Counted from the first letter of the stretch, positions 7,790-16,173 are shown. The stretch: 64,000 nucleotides of DNA from Citreicella sp. C3M06 (GCF_018860705.1 NZ_JAHKQA010000047.1:62001-126000), one strand, 5' to 3'. Notes: a model not told the origin generated them from the sequence alone. Numbers and translations are program-made.

Positions 7790-9003
7790 CACATGATCTG
7801 ACGCTCGGGGCCGTTGCGCCCCAGACCCTGCCCGCCGATGCAGACCCGGCCGCATGGGTCGACTGGTACTGGTGCGAGGCGCTTCCGGCCTGGGTCGAAG
7901 CGGCCCGCGCGCCGGGGGCCATCGGCTTTCACGATGTGCTCGACGAGCGCGGCGCGCCGACCAACCCGCGGCGGCGCACCATTCTGGCGCAGGCCCGGCT
8001 GTTGTTCGCCTTTTCCCACATTGCCCTGCAAAGTGGGGCGCCGCGCTGGCACGGCGCGGCGCAGATCGCCCGCGACGCCGTGGCGGCCTTGCGCAAGGCG
8101 CCCGGTCTTTATTGCCTTGCCCGCAGCGAAACCGAGGCGCCCACCGGCGATCCCGCCGATGAGGTGATGCGCAGCTACGATCTGAGCTTCGTGATCCTTG
8201 GGCTGGCCACATGGGGGCGGCTGTCGAAAGAGGATGTGTCGGGCGAGCTCGAGGCCTGCTGGCGCGCGGTTGAAACCGTGCTCACCGATCCGGCCACGGG
8301 GCTGATGCTGGAACATGATGCGCTGAGCGATCCAGCGGCGCCGGATGCGCCGCCGCGCGCGCAAAACCCGCATATGCACCTGTTCGAGGCCTGCCTTCAG
8401 GCCTTCGAGATGACCGGCGCGCCGGACTGGCTGCGCCGCGCGGGGCGGATGCGCGCCAAGGGGCTGGAGTATTTCTTCGACGATGAGACCGGCACGATTG
8501 CCGAATTCATCGCGCCCGACCTGTCGCCGCTGCCCTCGCCCGAGGCAGAGCGGCGCGAGATCGGCCATCAATGCGAATGGGCGTGGCTGCTGCTGCGCGA
8601 GGCCGATCTTGGCGGCGATCCGGCCTCGCGGCAGATCGCGGCGCGGCTGCTGAGTTTTGCCGATCGTGTCGGATATGAAAGCAGCGGGCCGATGGCCGGT
8701 GCCGTCTTTGACGCGGTGTCGGCGGATGAGACGTGGCGCGAAGATCGTTTCCTGCTCTGGCCGCAGACCGAGGCGATCAAGTCCTGCGCCGTGCGGGCAC
8801 AGGACCCGGTGCAGGCGGATCGGGCGCGAGCGCTGGCGGGGCGGATGTTCCGCAGCTTCTTTGCCGGGCGCTGCCATTACGTGAACCAGCTCGACCAGCA
8901 GGGCGGGGTGATCTGGCCTGAGGCGCTGTCGCGGCTGCAATATCACACGGTGCTGGCGCTGACCGAAGGCGCGCGGGCGGGGCTGTGGCGCGGCCCGGCC
9001 TGA
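7786..9003 (+). CDS. AGE-family sugar epimerase/isomerase
   Basis: A 405-residue member of the N-acylglucosamine 2-epimerase / mannose isomerase fold (alpha6/alpha6 barrel, cytoplasmic). Catalytic-site landmarks of the YihS/ManI branch are present: N-P-H-M-H-L-F-E-A near residue 192 and IGHQCEWAWLLL near 258, each giving a conserved His and Glu. N-terminal W-x-D-W-Y-W and late RCHYVNQLD are also typical. It overlaps gntR by four bases (ATGA), so it belongs to the uronate regulon. Known enzymes of this branch interconvert aldoses and ketoses; a uronate or mannuronate substrate is possible here because no uronate isomerase gene accompanies uxuAB. N-acetylglucosamine epimerase is less likely, as no amino-sugar genes are present. 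Confidence 0.85.
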   Translation: MTHDLTLGAVAPQTLPADADPAAWVDWYWCEALPAWVEAARAPGAIGFHDVLDERGAPTNPRRRTILAQARLLFAFSHIALQSGAPRWHGAAQIARDAVAALRKAPGLYCLARSETEAPTGDPADEVMRSYDLSFVILGLATWGRLSKEDVSGELEACWRAVETVLTDPATGLMLEHDALSDPAAPDAPPRAQNPHMHLFEACLQAFEMTGAPDWLRRAGRMRAKGLEYFFDDETGTIAEFIAPDLSPLPSPEAERREIGHQCEWAWLLLREADLGGDPASRQIAARLLSFADRVGYESSGPMAGAVFDAVSADETWREDRFLLWPQTEAIKSCAVRAQDPVQADRARALAGRMFRSFFAGRCHYVNQLDQQGGVIWPEALSRLQYHTVLALTEGARAGLWRGPA

Positions 9004-9130
9004 GCATCGCTGCGCGCCGGGGCTAACCTGCATCCTGTCTTCACATTTCCTGCAAACCGGCTGCACCGGATGGTGCGACTGGCGGGCAGGGCACCGTCTG
9101 GTGCCGCATCATAACGTGGAGTCCCATCCG

Positions 9131-9454
9131 ATGAGTCAGAACCCTGTCCGCCCCGCGCGCCTCTTTGCAATCATTGCCCTTGCGGCGGCCAGCCTGACGG
9201 CGCTGCCGGTGAGCGAGGCCCGGGCCGATGCCTCTGACAGCTGGGTGCAGCTCGCCCAGTCGGGCGAAAAGCCAGCCCGCCCGCCCAAAGAGGCCATCGA
9301 TGCCTGTTCGGGCAAGAGCAACGGCGCATCCTGCAAGGTTTCCGGCAAGGATGGCAAATCCATGAGCGGCACCTGCAAGGCGCCGGATTCCAAGGCTCCG
9401 GCAGCCTGCGCCCCGGAAGGGGCCCCGGCGGGAGGCGCCCCCAGCAAAGGCTGA
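9131..9454 (+). CDS. Small exported four-cysteine protein of unknown function
   Basis: A 107-residue protein with a clear Sec signal peptide (RPARLFAIIALAAASLTALPVSEARA, cleavage near residue 31). The mature part contains D-A-C-S-G-K-S-N-G-A-S-C-K-V, then M-S-G-T-C-K-A, then A-A-C-A-P: four cysteines in a compact C-x7-C ... C-x9-C arrangement, presumably two disulfides. The C-terminus is rich in Gly, Pro and Ala. Small periplasmic proteins with the A-C-x-G-K-x2-G-x2-C motif occur in many proteobacteria without a known role. ATG at 9131 precedes the signal peptide directly. The gene stands alone between the isomerase and a convergent gntR gene. Confidence 0.75.
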   Translation: MSQNPVRPARLFAIIALAAASLTALPVSEARADASDSWVQLAQSGEKPARPPKEAIDACSGKSNGASCKVSGKDGKSMSGTCKAPDSKAPAACAPEGAPAGGAPSKG

Positions 9455-9478
9455 TCCGCCAACAACGAACGTCCTTGT

Positions 9479-9504
9479 GGCCCTCTTCGCCAGAGGAGAG
9501 GGCC
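9479..9504 (+). terminator. Hairpin after the small exported protein gene
   Basis: GGCCCTCT at 9479-9486 pairs with AGAGGGCC at 9497-9504 around a 10-nt loop, 25 bases past the stop codon. There is no T run after it, so termination is only suggested by position. Confidence 0.4.
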
Positions 9505-9651
9505 GCTTGACCGGCTGGTTTCGCGCGCCGCCATGATGCCGCTCCGCAGACCGGCGCGCCGGGATTCGCGGGCGCCGATTGCGATCAGAGCAAACCTGCA
9601 CAGGCAGGCCGCGATGCCCCCTCCGGAAGGGGGCTCAGCGCTCCGGCAATG

Positions 9652-10368
9652 TTACAGGGGCCGGGCCGGTGCCTGTGGCTCTTCATCCGGATCGAAATAG
9701 GCGCTGTTCTTCTCGCGGATCGCCGCGATGGTCGAATCGAGCCGCGACAGGTGCAGCTTGCCGGCCGCGACCGCCGCATCGGGGTCATGGGCGATGACGT
9801 GACGGGCGATCGCCGCGTGATCCTCGATCAGAAGCGGCATGCCGCGCTCTTTGGACAATGCCAGCATGCACAGCCGGTCGAGTTTCGATTTCTCGCTCCG
9901 GATCACGTCGAAGGCATATTCCGTGCCGGCAATTTCGCACAGCAGCCTGTGAAAGTCGTAATCCATCTGTCCGAATGCGTCGAAATCCGCGTTCTCCATC
10001 AGCGCTTTTTGCGCCGTGATCGCCGCGTCAAGCGCTGCGGCTCCGGCGCTGTCGCAATGGGTTGCGGCGCGGCGCAGCACCTCGGCCTCGATCGTGGCCC
10101 GCACGAAACGGGCTTTTTCGATGGTGCGGTTCGAAAAGCGTTTGACCTCGGTCGCCTTTTGCGGCCGGATCAGCAGAAGATCCATGTTGGCAAGGCGGGT
10201 GAAAGCGTCGCGCACCGGCTGGCGCGACACGCCGAAACGGGTCGCGATCTCGGCTTCGGAGATCTTGCTGCCGGGCAGCAACCGCAGGGAGACAATCTCT
10301 TCATATAGATGGCTGGTGACGATATCGACGCCGGTGCGCCGGTCCCAAGTCTTGGTCATATCTGCCAT
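9652..10368 (-). CDS. GntR-family transcriptional regulator (FCD subgroup)
   Basis: A 238-residue regulator. The winged helix (about residues 18-85) carries K-I-S-E-A-E-I-A-T-R-F-G-V-S-R-Q-P-V-R-D-A-F-T-R-L-A. The FCD domain follows with metal-binding residues in YDFHRLLCE, EDHAAIARHVI and KLHLSRL. A CAGGAGAG ribosome-binding site is well placed before ATG at 10368. It lies downstream of the aldehyde dehydrogenase gene on the same strand but behind a strong terminator, so it is probably its own transcription unit. It is the likeliest regulator of the TTT / RraA / dehydrogenase operon by position; the effector is unknown. Confidence 0.9.
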   Translation of the reverse strand: MADMTKTWDRRTGVDIVTSHLYEEIVSLRLLPGSKISEAEIATRFGVSRQPVRDAFTRLANMDLLLIRPQKATEVKRFSNRTIEKARFVRATIEAEVLRRAATHCDSAGAAALDAAITAQKALMENADFDAFGQMDYDFHRLLCEIAGTEYAFDVIRSEKSKLDRLCMLALSKERGMPLLIEDHAAIARHVIAHDPDAAVAAGKLHLSRLDSTIAAIREKNSAYFDPDEEPQAPARPL

Positions 10369-10476
10369 TTAGCTCTCCTGATAGCGTCTCATAGCCACAA
10401 GGTCTGATGAAATCCAGACGTCAGAAGGCTCGGTGTTGCGCCAGCGCCAGGGCGAAGGCGCTTTTGGCACAGGGCT

Positions 10477-10517
10477 TGCAAAAAGGCCCGGCGCCACCTT
10501 GGGGGGACGCCGGGCCT
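10477..10517 (-). terminator. Rho-independent terminator after the aldehyde dehydrogenase gene
   Basis: A 10-bp perfect stem (10484-10493 with 10508-10517, 14-nt loop) is followed on the minus strand by TTTTTGC. It lies 30 bases past the aldehyde dehydrogenase stop and closes the tctC-to-dehydrogenase operon. Confidence 0.85.
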
Positions 10518-10546
10518 GAGATCAGAGCGATGCCGGGGCGTCGCCT

Positions 10547-12061
10547 TTAGCGCAGATCCTCGGGCAGCAGCGCCGCAGGGATGTTCTGGTAGCACACCGG
10601 GCGCAGGAAGCGCCGGATCGACAGGGTGCCGACCGATGTGGCGCCAAAGTTGGTCGAGGCCGGGTAGGGGCCGCCATGCACCATGGTATCAGACACTTCG
10701 ACGCCGGTGGGGTAGCCATTGGCCAGCACCCGTCCCGCCATCTTTTCAAGCACCGGCAGCAGGGTGCGGCCAAGCTCGGTGTCGCCATCGTCCAGTTGCA
10801 GCGTCGCGGTCAGCTGGCCGACAAAGCTGCGGGCGATCTCGTCCATCTGCGCCGCATCCTTGACGCGCACGATCAGGCCAAGCGGGCCAAAGACCTCTTC
10901 GGCGAGCGCATGATCCGCCAGCCATGCCTCTGCCGAGACCTCGAACAGCTGCGGCAGCGCGGCCCGGCCTTCGCAGGGCTTGCTGAGCAGCGTGGTCACC
11001 CCGGCGCTGGCCGCAACGCGGGCGGCGCCATCGTCAAAGAACGACGCCATGTTGTCGGTGAGCATGGTCTGCGGCGCGGTGGCTTTGAGCGCGGCAACGG
11101 CCGCGTCGCGGAACGCATCGGCCTCGGGGCCGTCGATGATTACGGCAATGCCGGGGTTGGTGCAGAACTGCCCCGCGCCCATGGTCAGCGATCCGGCCCA
11201 TGCCTTGCCGATGTCGGCGCCGCGGGCGCTGGCCGCCTGCGGCAGCACGAACATCGGGTTGACGCTGCCAAGCTCGCCGTAGAATGGGATCGGCTCGGGG
11301 CGGGCGGCGCACAGATTGAAAAGCGCGCGACCCCCGCCGAGGCTGCCGGTGAAACCAACCGCCTTGATGCGCGGGTCTTGCACCAGCGCTTCGCCGACAG
11401 CGCGGTTGCCGCCCTGCACGAGGCTGAAGATGCCCGCATCCATGCCAAGCTCGGCAATGGCGGCGGTGACGGCATCGGCGACGATCTCGCCAGTGCCGGG
11501 ATGCGCGCCATGGCCCTTGACCACCACCGGGCAGCCTGCGGCCAGCGCGGCGGCGGTGTCGCCCCCGGCCACCGAGAAGGCCAGCGGGAAGTTCGACGCG
11601 CCAAACACCGCGACCGGGCCGATCGGGCGCTGCATCATGCGCAGGTCGGGGCGCGGCAGCGGTGCACGGTCGGGCAGCGCCGCATCGAAGCGACGATCCA
11701 GATAGGCGCCGTCGCGGATATGCGCCGCGAACAGGCGCAGCTGGCCGGTGGTGCGGCCACGCTCGCCCACAAGGCGGGCCTCGGGCAGGCCGGTTTCCGA
11801 ACTGCCGACGGCGGTGATGGCATCGCCGCGCGCATCGATCTGATCGGCGATGGTTTCAAGCAGCACGGCGCGCCGCTCGCGGCTGGTGGCGGCAAAGCCT
11901 TCAAAGGCGGCATGGGCAGCGGCGCAGGCGCGCGCGACCAGATCGGGGCTGCCAGAGGAGAAGGCCGCGCCCATGCCGGTGGCCGGCGACGAGGAGAAGG
12001 TCGTGTCCGAGGTCACGCGCTCGCCGGCAATCAGGTGGGATCCGTGGAAGTGATAGGTCAT
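10547..12061 (-). CDS. Aldehyde dehydrogenase, 2,5-dioxovalerate (alpha-ketoglutarate semialdehyde) type
   Basis: This 504-residue NAD(P)-dependent dehydrogenase acts in the cytoplasm. The segment P-I-G-P-V-A-V-F-G-A-S-N-F-P-L-A-F-S-V-A-G-G-D-T is characteristic of the 2,5-dioxovalerate dehydrogenase branch, which oxidises alpha-ketoglutarate semialdehyde to 2-oxoglutarate at the end of the oxidative arabinose/xylose and aldarate routes. The catalytic Glu lies in YGELGSVNP and the nucleophile Cys in GAGQFCTNPG. Two bases separate it from the RraA-like gene, so the two are co-transcribed with the TTT transporter. The exact substrate is inferred from the branch, not proven. Confidence 0.88.
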   Translation of the reverse strand: MTYHFHGSHLIAGERVTSDTTFSSSPATGMGAAFSSGSPDLVARACAAAHAAFEGFAATSRERRAVLLETIADQIDARGDAITAVGSSETGLPEARLVGERGRTTGQLRLFAAHIRDGAYLDRRFDAALPDRAPLPRPDLRMMQRPIGPVAVFGASNFPLAFSVAGGDTAAALAAGCPVVVKGHGAHPGTGEIVADAVTAAIAELGMDAGIFSLVQGGNRAVGEALVQDPRIKAVGFTGSLGGGRALFNLCAARPEPIPFYGELGSVNPMFVLPQAASARGADIGKAWAGSLTMGAGQFCTNPGIAVIIDGPEADAFRDAAVAALKATAPQTMLTDNMASFFDDGAARVAASAGVTTLLSKPCEGRAALPQLFEVSAEAWLADHALAEEVFGPLGLIVRVKDAAQMDEIARSFVGQLTATLQLDDGDTELGRTLLPVLEKMAGRVLANGYPTGVEVSDTMVHGGPYPASTNFGATSVGTLSIRRFLRPVCYQNIPAALLPEDLR

Positions 12062-12063
12062 GT

Positions 12064-12810
12064 TCAGCGTCCCGTTCGCTCACGCCATTCGGCGTATTTG
12101 GTCAGGTTTTCTTCGTCGGTCGCGGGGTAAAGGCCGATGATCCCGGCCCCGCCCTCGACTTGCTCGAGCACGAAATCCTCGAAGGATTCCATGCCGGTGC
12201 ATTCCTCGGCGATCTCGTCGGCAAGATCCGCCGGGATCACCATCACGCCGTCGCCATCGCCCAGCATCACATCGCCCGGAAACACCGGCGCATCGCCGCA
12301 GGAGATCGGCACGTTGATGTCGATCGCCTCGTGCAGCGTCAGGTTGGTGGGCGCAGACGGGCAGGCGAAATAGGCCGGCATGTCCAGCGCGCCGATGCCA
12401 GCGGCATCACGCACCCCGCCATCGGACACCACGCCAGCAGCGCCGCGCTTGGCAAGGCGGGTGATCAGGATCGACCCGGCAGTGGCGGCGCGGCTGTCCT
12501 TGCGCGCATCCATCACCAGCACATGCCCCGGCGGGCAGGTTTCGATGGCCACGCGCTGCTTGTGCTCGCGGCTGCGGAAGGCGGTGATCGGGTTGCGGTC
12601 TTCGCGCGCCGGGATGTAGCGCAGGGTGAAGGCCTGCCCCACCATGGTGACCGGCTTGCGCTCTACCGGCACCACGCCTTGCACGAACTGGTTGCGCAGG
12701 CCGCGCTTGTAAAGGGCGGTCGCAACCGAGGCGGTCGAGACCTTCATCAGCTTGTCCCGCGTTTCATCGGACAGGATGTAGTCTGCCTGGTCTTTCATTT
12801 TGGGGTCCAT
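12064..12810 (-). CDS. RraA-family protein (sugar-acid aldolase/dehydratase candidate)
   Basis: A 248-residue member of the RraA / HMG-CHA aldolase fold. The family motif V-V-S-D-G-G-V-R-D-A-A-G-I-G is intact, with the Arg and Asp used for substrate and divalent-metal binding in the aldolases. V-F-P-G-D-V-M-L-G-D-G-D-G-V-M-V-I-P is also characteristic. True RraA inhibitors of RNase E are about 160 residues; this longer form next to a transporter and a dioxovalerate-type dehydrogenase more likely works on a 2-keto acid. An ATG at 12798 has AAGGA 11 bases upstream, while the ATG at 12810 has GAAGG touching it, so translation may begin four codons later than given. Confidence 0.85.
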   Translation of the reverse strand: MDPKMKDQADYILSDETRDKLMKVSTASVATALYKRGLRNQFVQGVVPVERKPVTMVGQAFTLRYIPAREDRNPITAFRSREHKQRVAIETCPPGHVLVMDARKDSRAATAGSILITRLAKRGAAGVVSDGGVRDAAGIGALDMPAYFACPSAPTNLTLHEAIDINVPISCGDAPVFPGDVMLGDGDGVMVIPADLADEIAEECTGMESFEDFVLEQVEGGAGIIGLYPATDEENLTKYAEWRERTGR

Positions 12811-12839
12811 CCTTCGATAGGGGGGTAAGGGTTACGGGG

Positions 12840-14366
12840 TCAGTGCGTCTGATTGACGGGCGGCGTGGCGGGTTTGCGGCGCTGGCGCACCGCCTTGTAG
12901 ATCGAGACCGCCCAGAGCAGCAGCACGCAGACCCCGAGGGTGGCCGCGATGGGCCGCTCGAAGAAGGCGAGCAGATCGCCGTTGGACTTGATCATCGAGG
13001 TCATGAACATGCGCTCGAACATCGGCCCAAGCACCAGCCCGAGGATGATCGGCGCGACCGGCACGCCGTTTTCCTCAAGGATCCAGCCGGTGATGCCCAT
13101 GCCCAGCATGATGACGATGCCGAACACCGAGTTGGTCATTGCAAAGGCGCCGACGATGCACAGGCTCATGACGATGGGCAGCAGCACGCGCGAGGGCACG
13201 CGCAGGGTCTGCTTGGCCACTTTCACCGCGCCCCAGCCCAGCGGCACCATCATCAGCGTGGTCAGCACGAAGATCATGAACACCGCGTAGATCAGCTGCG
13301 GGTTCTGCAGGAACACCGTCGGGCCGGGGTTCATGCCCTTCATGTAGAGCACGCCGATGACGATGGCGGTGACGCTGTCGCCGGGGATGCCGAACACCAG
13401 CGCCGGGATCCACGAGCCACCGATGGCGGCATTGTTGCCGGCAGAGGCATCGACCAGCCCTTCGACATGGCCGGTGCCGTATTTCTCGGGGGTCTTGGAG
13501 AATTTCTTTGACACCGCATAGGACATCCATGCGGCGATATCGGCGCCAGCGCCCGGAAGCGCCCCGATCAGCACGCCCATCAGCGAGCCGCGCATGACGT
13601 TGGTGGGATGGCGGCGGATGATGCCGCCGACGCCCTTGAACAGCGGGCCGGGCGTGACGCGCATCTCGGTCGGTGCCGCGCGGCCATGCAGGCGGATGAC
13701 GCCGCGCATGACCTCGGCCAGCGCAAACAGCCCGATCATCGCGGGGATGAATTCGATCCCGGCCAGCAGGTCGGTCATCCCGAAGGTAAAGCGCGGCACG
13801 CCGGTGGTCGGGTCAAGCCCCACCGTCGCCAGCGTCAGCCCCAGCAGCAGCGCGACGGCCGCTTTCAGCGGATCGCTCGAGGCCACGAAGATGGCGCAGG
13901 ACAGGCCCAGCGTCGCCAGCCAGAAATATTCGTAAGAGGTGAAGCGCAGGGCGAATTCGGCCAGCATCGGTGCCGCGACCACCAGCACCGCGATGCCGAT
14001 CAGCCCGCCGATGCAGGACACTATGAGGTTGGTCCCAAGCGCCTCGTTCATCTTGCCGCGCATGGTCAGCCGGTAGCTGTCCTCGACATAGGCGGCAGAG
14101 GCCGGTGTGCCGGGAATGCGCAGCAGTGCGCCGGGGATGTCACCGGCAAAGATCGCCATGCTGCTGGCCGAGACGATGGCCGCCAGCGCCGGGATCGGAT
14201 CCATGAAGAAGGTCAGCGGCACCAGCAGCGCCGTGGCCATGGTGGCGGTCAGCCCGGGCATGGCGCCCACGAACATGCCGAAGGCTCCGGCCAGCAGCGC
14301 GGTCAGCAGAACTTCGGGTGACATCACCAGAAGGAAGGCTTGCGAAAGAATATCGAGTCCGGGCAT
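12840..14366 (-). CDS. tctA: Tripartite tricarboxylate transporter permease TctA
   Basis: A 508-residue large membrane subunit of a TTT-family transporter. It shows the TctA hallmarks: G-A-M-P-G-L-T-A-T-M-A-T-A-L-L-V-P-L in the first repeat and G-A-L-P-G-A-G-A-D-I-A-A-W-M-S-Y in the second, plus F-G-I-P-G-D-S-V-T-A-I-V-I-G. About eleven hydrophobic segments are visible. It abuts tctB without spacing and is followed by the RraA-like gene after 29 bases. Uptake of a carboxylate or sugar acid is expected. Confidence 0.95.
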   Translation of the reverse strand: MPGLDILSQAFLLVMSPEVLLTALLAGAFGMFVGAMPGLTATMATALLVPLTFFMDPIPALAAIVSASSMAIFAGDIPGALLRIPGTPASAAYVEDSYRLTMRGKMNEALGTNLIVSCIGGLIGIAVLVVAAPMLAEFALRFTSYEYFWLATLGLSCAIFVASSDPLKAAVALLLGLTLATVGLDPTTGVPRFTFGMTDLLAGIEFIPAMIGLFALAEVMRGVIRLHGRAAPTEMRVTPGPLFKGVGGIIRRHPTNVMRGSLMGVLIGALPGAGADIAAWMSYAVSKKFSKTPEKYGTGHVEGLVDASAGNNAAIGGSWIPALVFGIPGDSVTAIVIGVLYMKGMNPGPTVFLQNPQLIYAVFMIFVLTTLMMVPLGWGAVKVAKQTLRVPSRVLLPIVMSLCIVGAFAMTNSVFGIVIMLGMGITGWILEENGVPVAPIILGLVLGPMFERMFMTSMIKSNGDLLAFFERPIAATLGVCVLLLWAVSIYKAVRQRRKPATPPVNQTH

Positions 14367-14849
14367 TTACAGCACCCCGTCCAGAAAGCCGCGCGGCAAG
14401 GGCACGCGCAGAAGGTCGACAAACAGCCACCAGCAGACCACCGTTGTCGCCAGAGCGAGCAACAGCGCCTTGATGGCGGACAGGCGCAGCACCAGAAACA
14501 ACACGCTTAGCCCGATCACCGACACCGGCAGGAAGCCCAGCATCGGAGACAGCCAGATCTGTGCCAGAATGTTGCCGAGCACGGCAAACAGCGCCGGGGC
14601 ACCGCCCTCGCGCAGGTCGGGAACCAAGGCGAACGCCGGCCCCGCGCCGCCAGCCGCGCTGCGCCGCAACCGCAGCTCGCGCAGCATCATGATGGCGCCG
14701 CACAGGATGAAGCCCACCGCAAGGATCGACGGCAAAAGCGCCGCGCCGTAAGGCTGGCCCTGAAAGGACGGAAACTGCGACGCCAGCCACAGCACCGCGA
14801 TCCCGAGCAGGACGAAAAAGCCGCCCAGCAGAGCGTCGGAAAGTTTCAT
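14367..14849 (-). CDS. tctB: Tripartite tricarboxylate transporter TctB family protein
   Basis: A 160-residue, four-helix small membrane subunit of the TTT transporter. The N-terminal helix, the Q-P-Y-G-A-A-L-L-P-S-I-L-A segment and the last two hydrophobic stretches match TctB. Sequence conservation in this family is low, but length, topology and position directly before tctA are diagnostic. The stop codon is adjacent to the tctA start. Confidence 0.9.
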   Translation of the reverse strand: MKLSDALLGGFFVLLGIAVLWLASQFPSFQGQPYGAALLPSILAVGFILCGAIMMLRELRLRRSAAGGAGPAFALVPDLREGGAPALFAVLGNILAQIWLSPMLGFLPVSVIGLSVLFLVLRLSAIKALLLALATTVVCWWLFVDLLRVPLPRGFLDGVL

Positions 14850-14877
14850 GGAGTCCCCCCGGGGTCATTCAGAACGG

Positions 14878-14903
14878 GCGACCGGGCCGCGGGGCCCGAT
14901 CGC
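14878..14903 (-). other. Intercistronic stem-loop between tctC and tctB
   Basis: GCGACCGGGCC at 14878-14888 pairs with GGCCCGATCGC at 14893-14903 (one mismatch, 4-nt loop) just after the tctC stop. There is no T run. Like the hairpin after dctP, it probably sets binding-protein mRNA above permease mRNA. Confidence 0.6.
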
Positions 14904-14920
14904 GCTGCATTGGATGGCGA

Positions 14921-15925
14921 TCAGCCGGGCTGCTTGATCAGGCCGGCGGCGGCCATGGTCTCGCCCATCTGCGCGTCGGCGTCGGCCATCATCTGGGCGT
15001 GTGCCGCCGGGTCGAGATAAGAGATGTTGAAGCCGCGCCCGTTCATGAATTCGACGAATTCGGGGTCGACCACGATCTCGGCCAGCGCAGAGGATACCGC
15101 GTCGGCGGCCTCTTGCGGCATGTCCTTGGGGCCGCAGATGCCGCGCCATGTGGCAAGGGCGAAATCGGCGGCGCCGGTTTCGATCAGCGTCGGCACATCC
15201 GGGTGGCTCGAGGCGCGCTCGGAGCCCATCAGCGCGACGTTGACGGCGCGGCCAGCGTCGACCATCGCCTTGGTCTCGCCCAGAGACACGGTCACGATGT
15301 CGATGCCGCCCGCGATCAGATCCTGCATCGCCGGGGCCGAGCCTTCGGAGGGCACCCAGATCACGTGGTTGCCATCAAGCCCGAGCGATTGCAGCCAGCC
15401 CACCAGCGCAAGGTGCCAGATGCCGCCCTGCGAGGTGCCCGATGCCTTGAACGTGCCCGGCTCGGAATTCACCACGGCTTCGGTCAGGCTTTCGATGTCC
15501 TGATAGTCGCTGTTCGACGATACGGTGATCGCCGGGCTGTCGGCGTTCATCAGGCCAAGCGGCGTGTAATCTTCGTGGGTCAGCTGGGTCAGGCCGAGGT
15601 GATGCATCATCGCGATCTCGACCGTGACAACGCCAAGGTTGTAGCCATCCGCCGGAGCGGTGGCGATGGCCGAGTGACCGATGACGCCAGCGCCGCCAGT
15701 GCGGTTGACCACGGTGATCGGCTGGCCAAGGCGCCGCTCGAGCAGCGCCGAGATCATCCGTCCGGTGGCATCGGTGCCGCCGCCCGCACCCCAAGGCACG
15801 ATCATCGTGACCGGGCGCGTCGGGTAATCCGCGGCCAAGGCCGGACCGGCCATCAGGCCAAGCGCCGAAACCGATGCGGCACCAGCCAGAAAGCCCCGGC
15901 GCGAGGTATTATAAGAATCTGTCAT
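14921..15925 (-). CDS. tctC: TTT-family solute-binding protein TctC (Bug family)
   Basis: A 334-residue periplasmic binding protein. The N-terminus has a Tat-type signal (T-S-R-R-G-F-L-A-G-A followed by a hydrophobic run and A-L-A-A-D near residue 32). The mature part starts D-Y-P-T-R-P-V-T-M-I-V-P-W-G-A-G-G-G-T-D, the Bug-family signature of the carboxylate-binding loop. Other landmarks are V-V-N-R-T-G-G-A-G-V-I-G-H and a WRGICGPKDMP motif. It is the first gene of the tctCBA-rraA-dehydrogenase operon and is divergent from the Gfo/Idh oxidoreductase gene. Confidence 0.95.
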   Translation of the reverse strand: MTDSYNTSRRGFLAGAASVSALGLMAGPALAADYPTRPVTMIVPWGAGGGTDATGRMISALLERRLGQPITVVNRTGGAGVIGHSAIATAPADGYNLGVVTVEIAMMHHLGLTQLTHEDYTPLGLMNADSPAITVSSNSDYQDIESLTEAVVNSEPGTFKASGTSQGGIWHLALVGWLQSLGLDGNHVIWVPSEGSAPAMQDLIAGGIDIVTVSLGETKAMVDAGRAVNVALMGSERASSHPDVPTLIETGAADFALATWRGICGPKDMPQEAADAVSSALAEIVVDPEFVEFMNGRGFNISYLDPAAHAQMMADADAQMGETMAAAGLIKQPG

Positions 15926-16110
15926 GTCATCCTCCCATGGATCACGTGCCCGGCTTGGGCAAATTGGACGGCCCGCTCTGTGTCCTCGCGCGGTCCGGCC
16001 AGTTTCATACCGCCGCAGCCAAAGCTCCCCCTCGGCTGCGACAGGCGTCGCACACCGCCGGCTGGAGACTCTCCGTTCGGCGATATTTGTAAGGATGTGT
16101 CACATGTCGC

Positions 16111-16141
16111 CTTGATATGTCAAGACTAGTATTCTAGTACT
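16111..16141 (+). promoter_or_regulatory. Paired inverted repeats in the tctC / oxidoreductase divergent promoter
   Basis: CTTGATATGTCAAG at 16111-16124 is a 5-bp-arm inverted repeat. It is followed at once by ACTAGTATTCTAGTACT (16125-16141), which holds two CTAGTA copies and a CTAG-TATT-CTAG palindrome. The site lies 33 bases before the oxidoreductase gene in a 248-base divergent gap. Binding by one of the adjacent GntR proteins is likely but not shown. Confidence 0.5.
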
Positions 16142-16173
16142 CGCTGAAAGAACGGTTCAGGGGAGGTCCGGCA

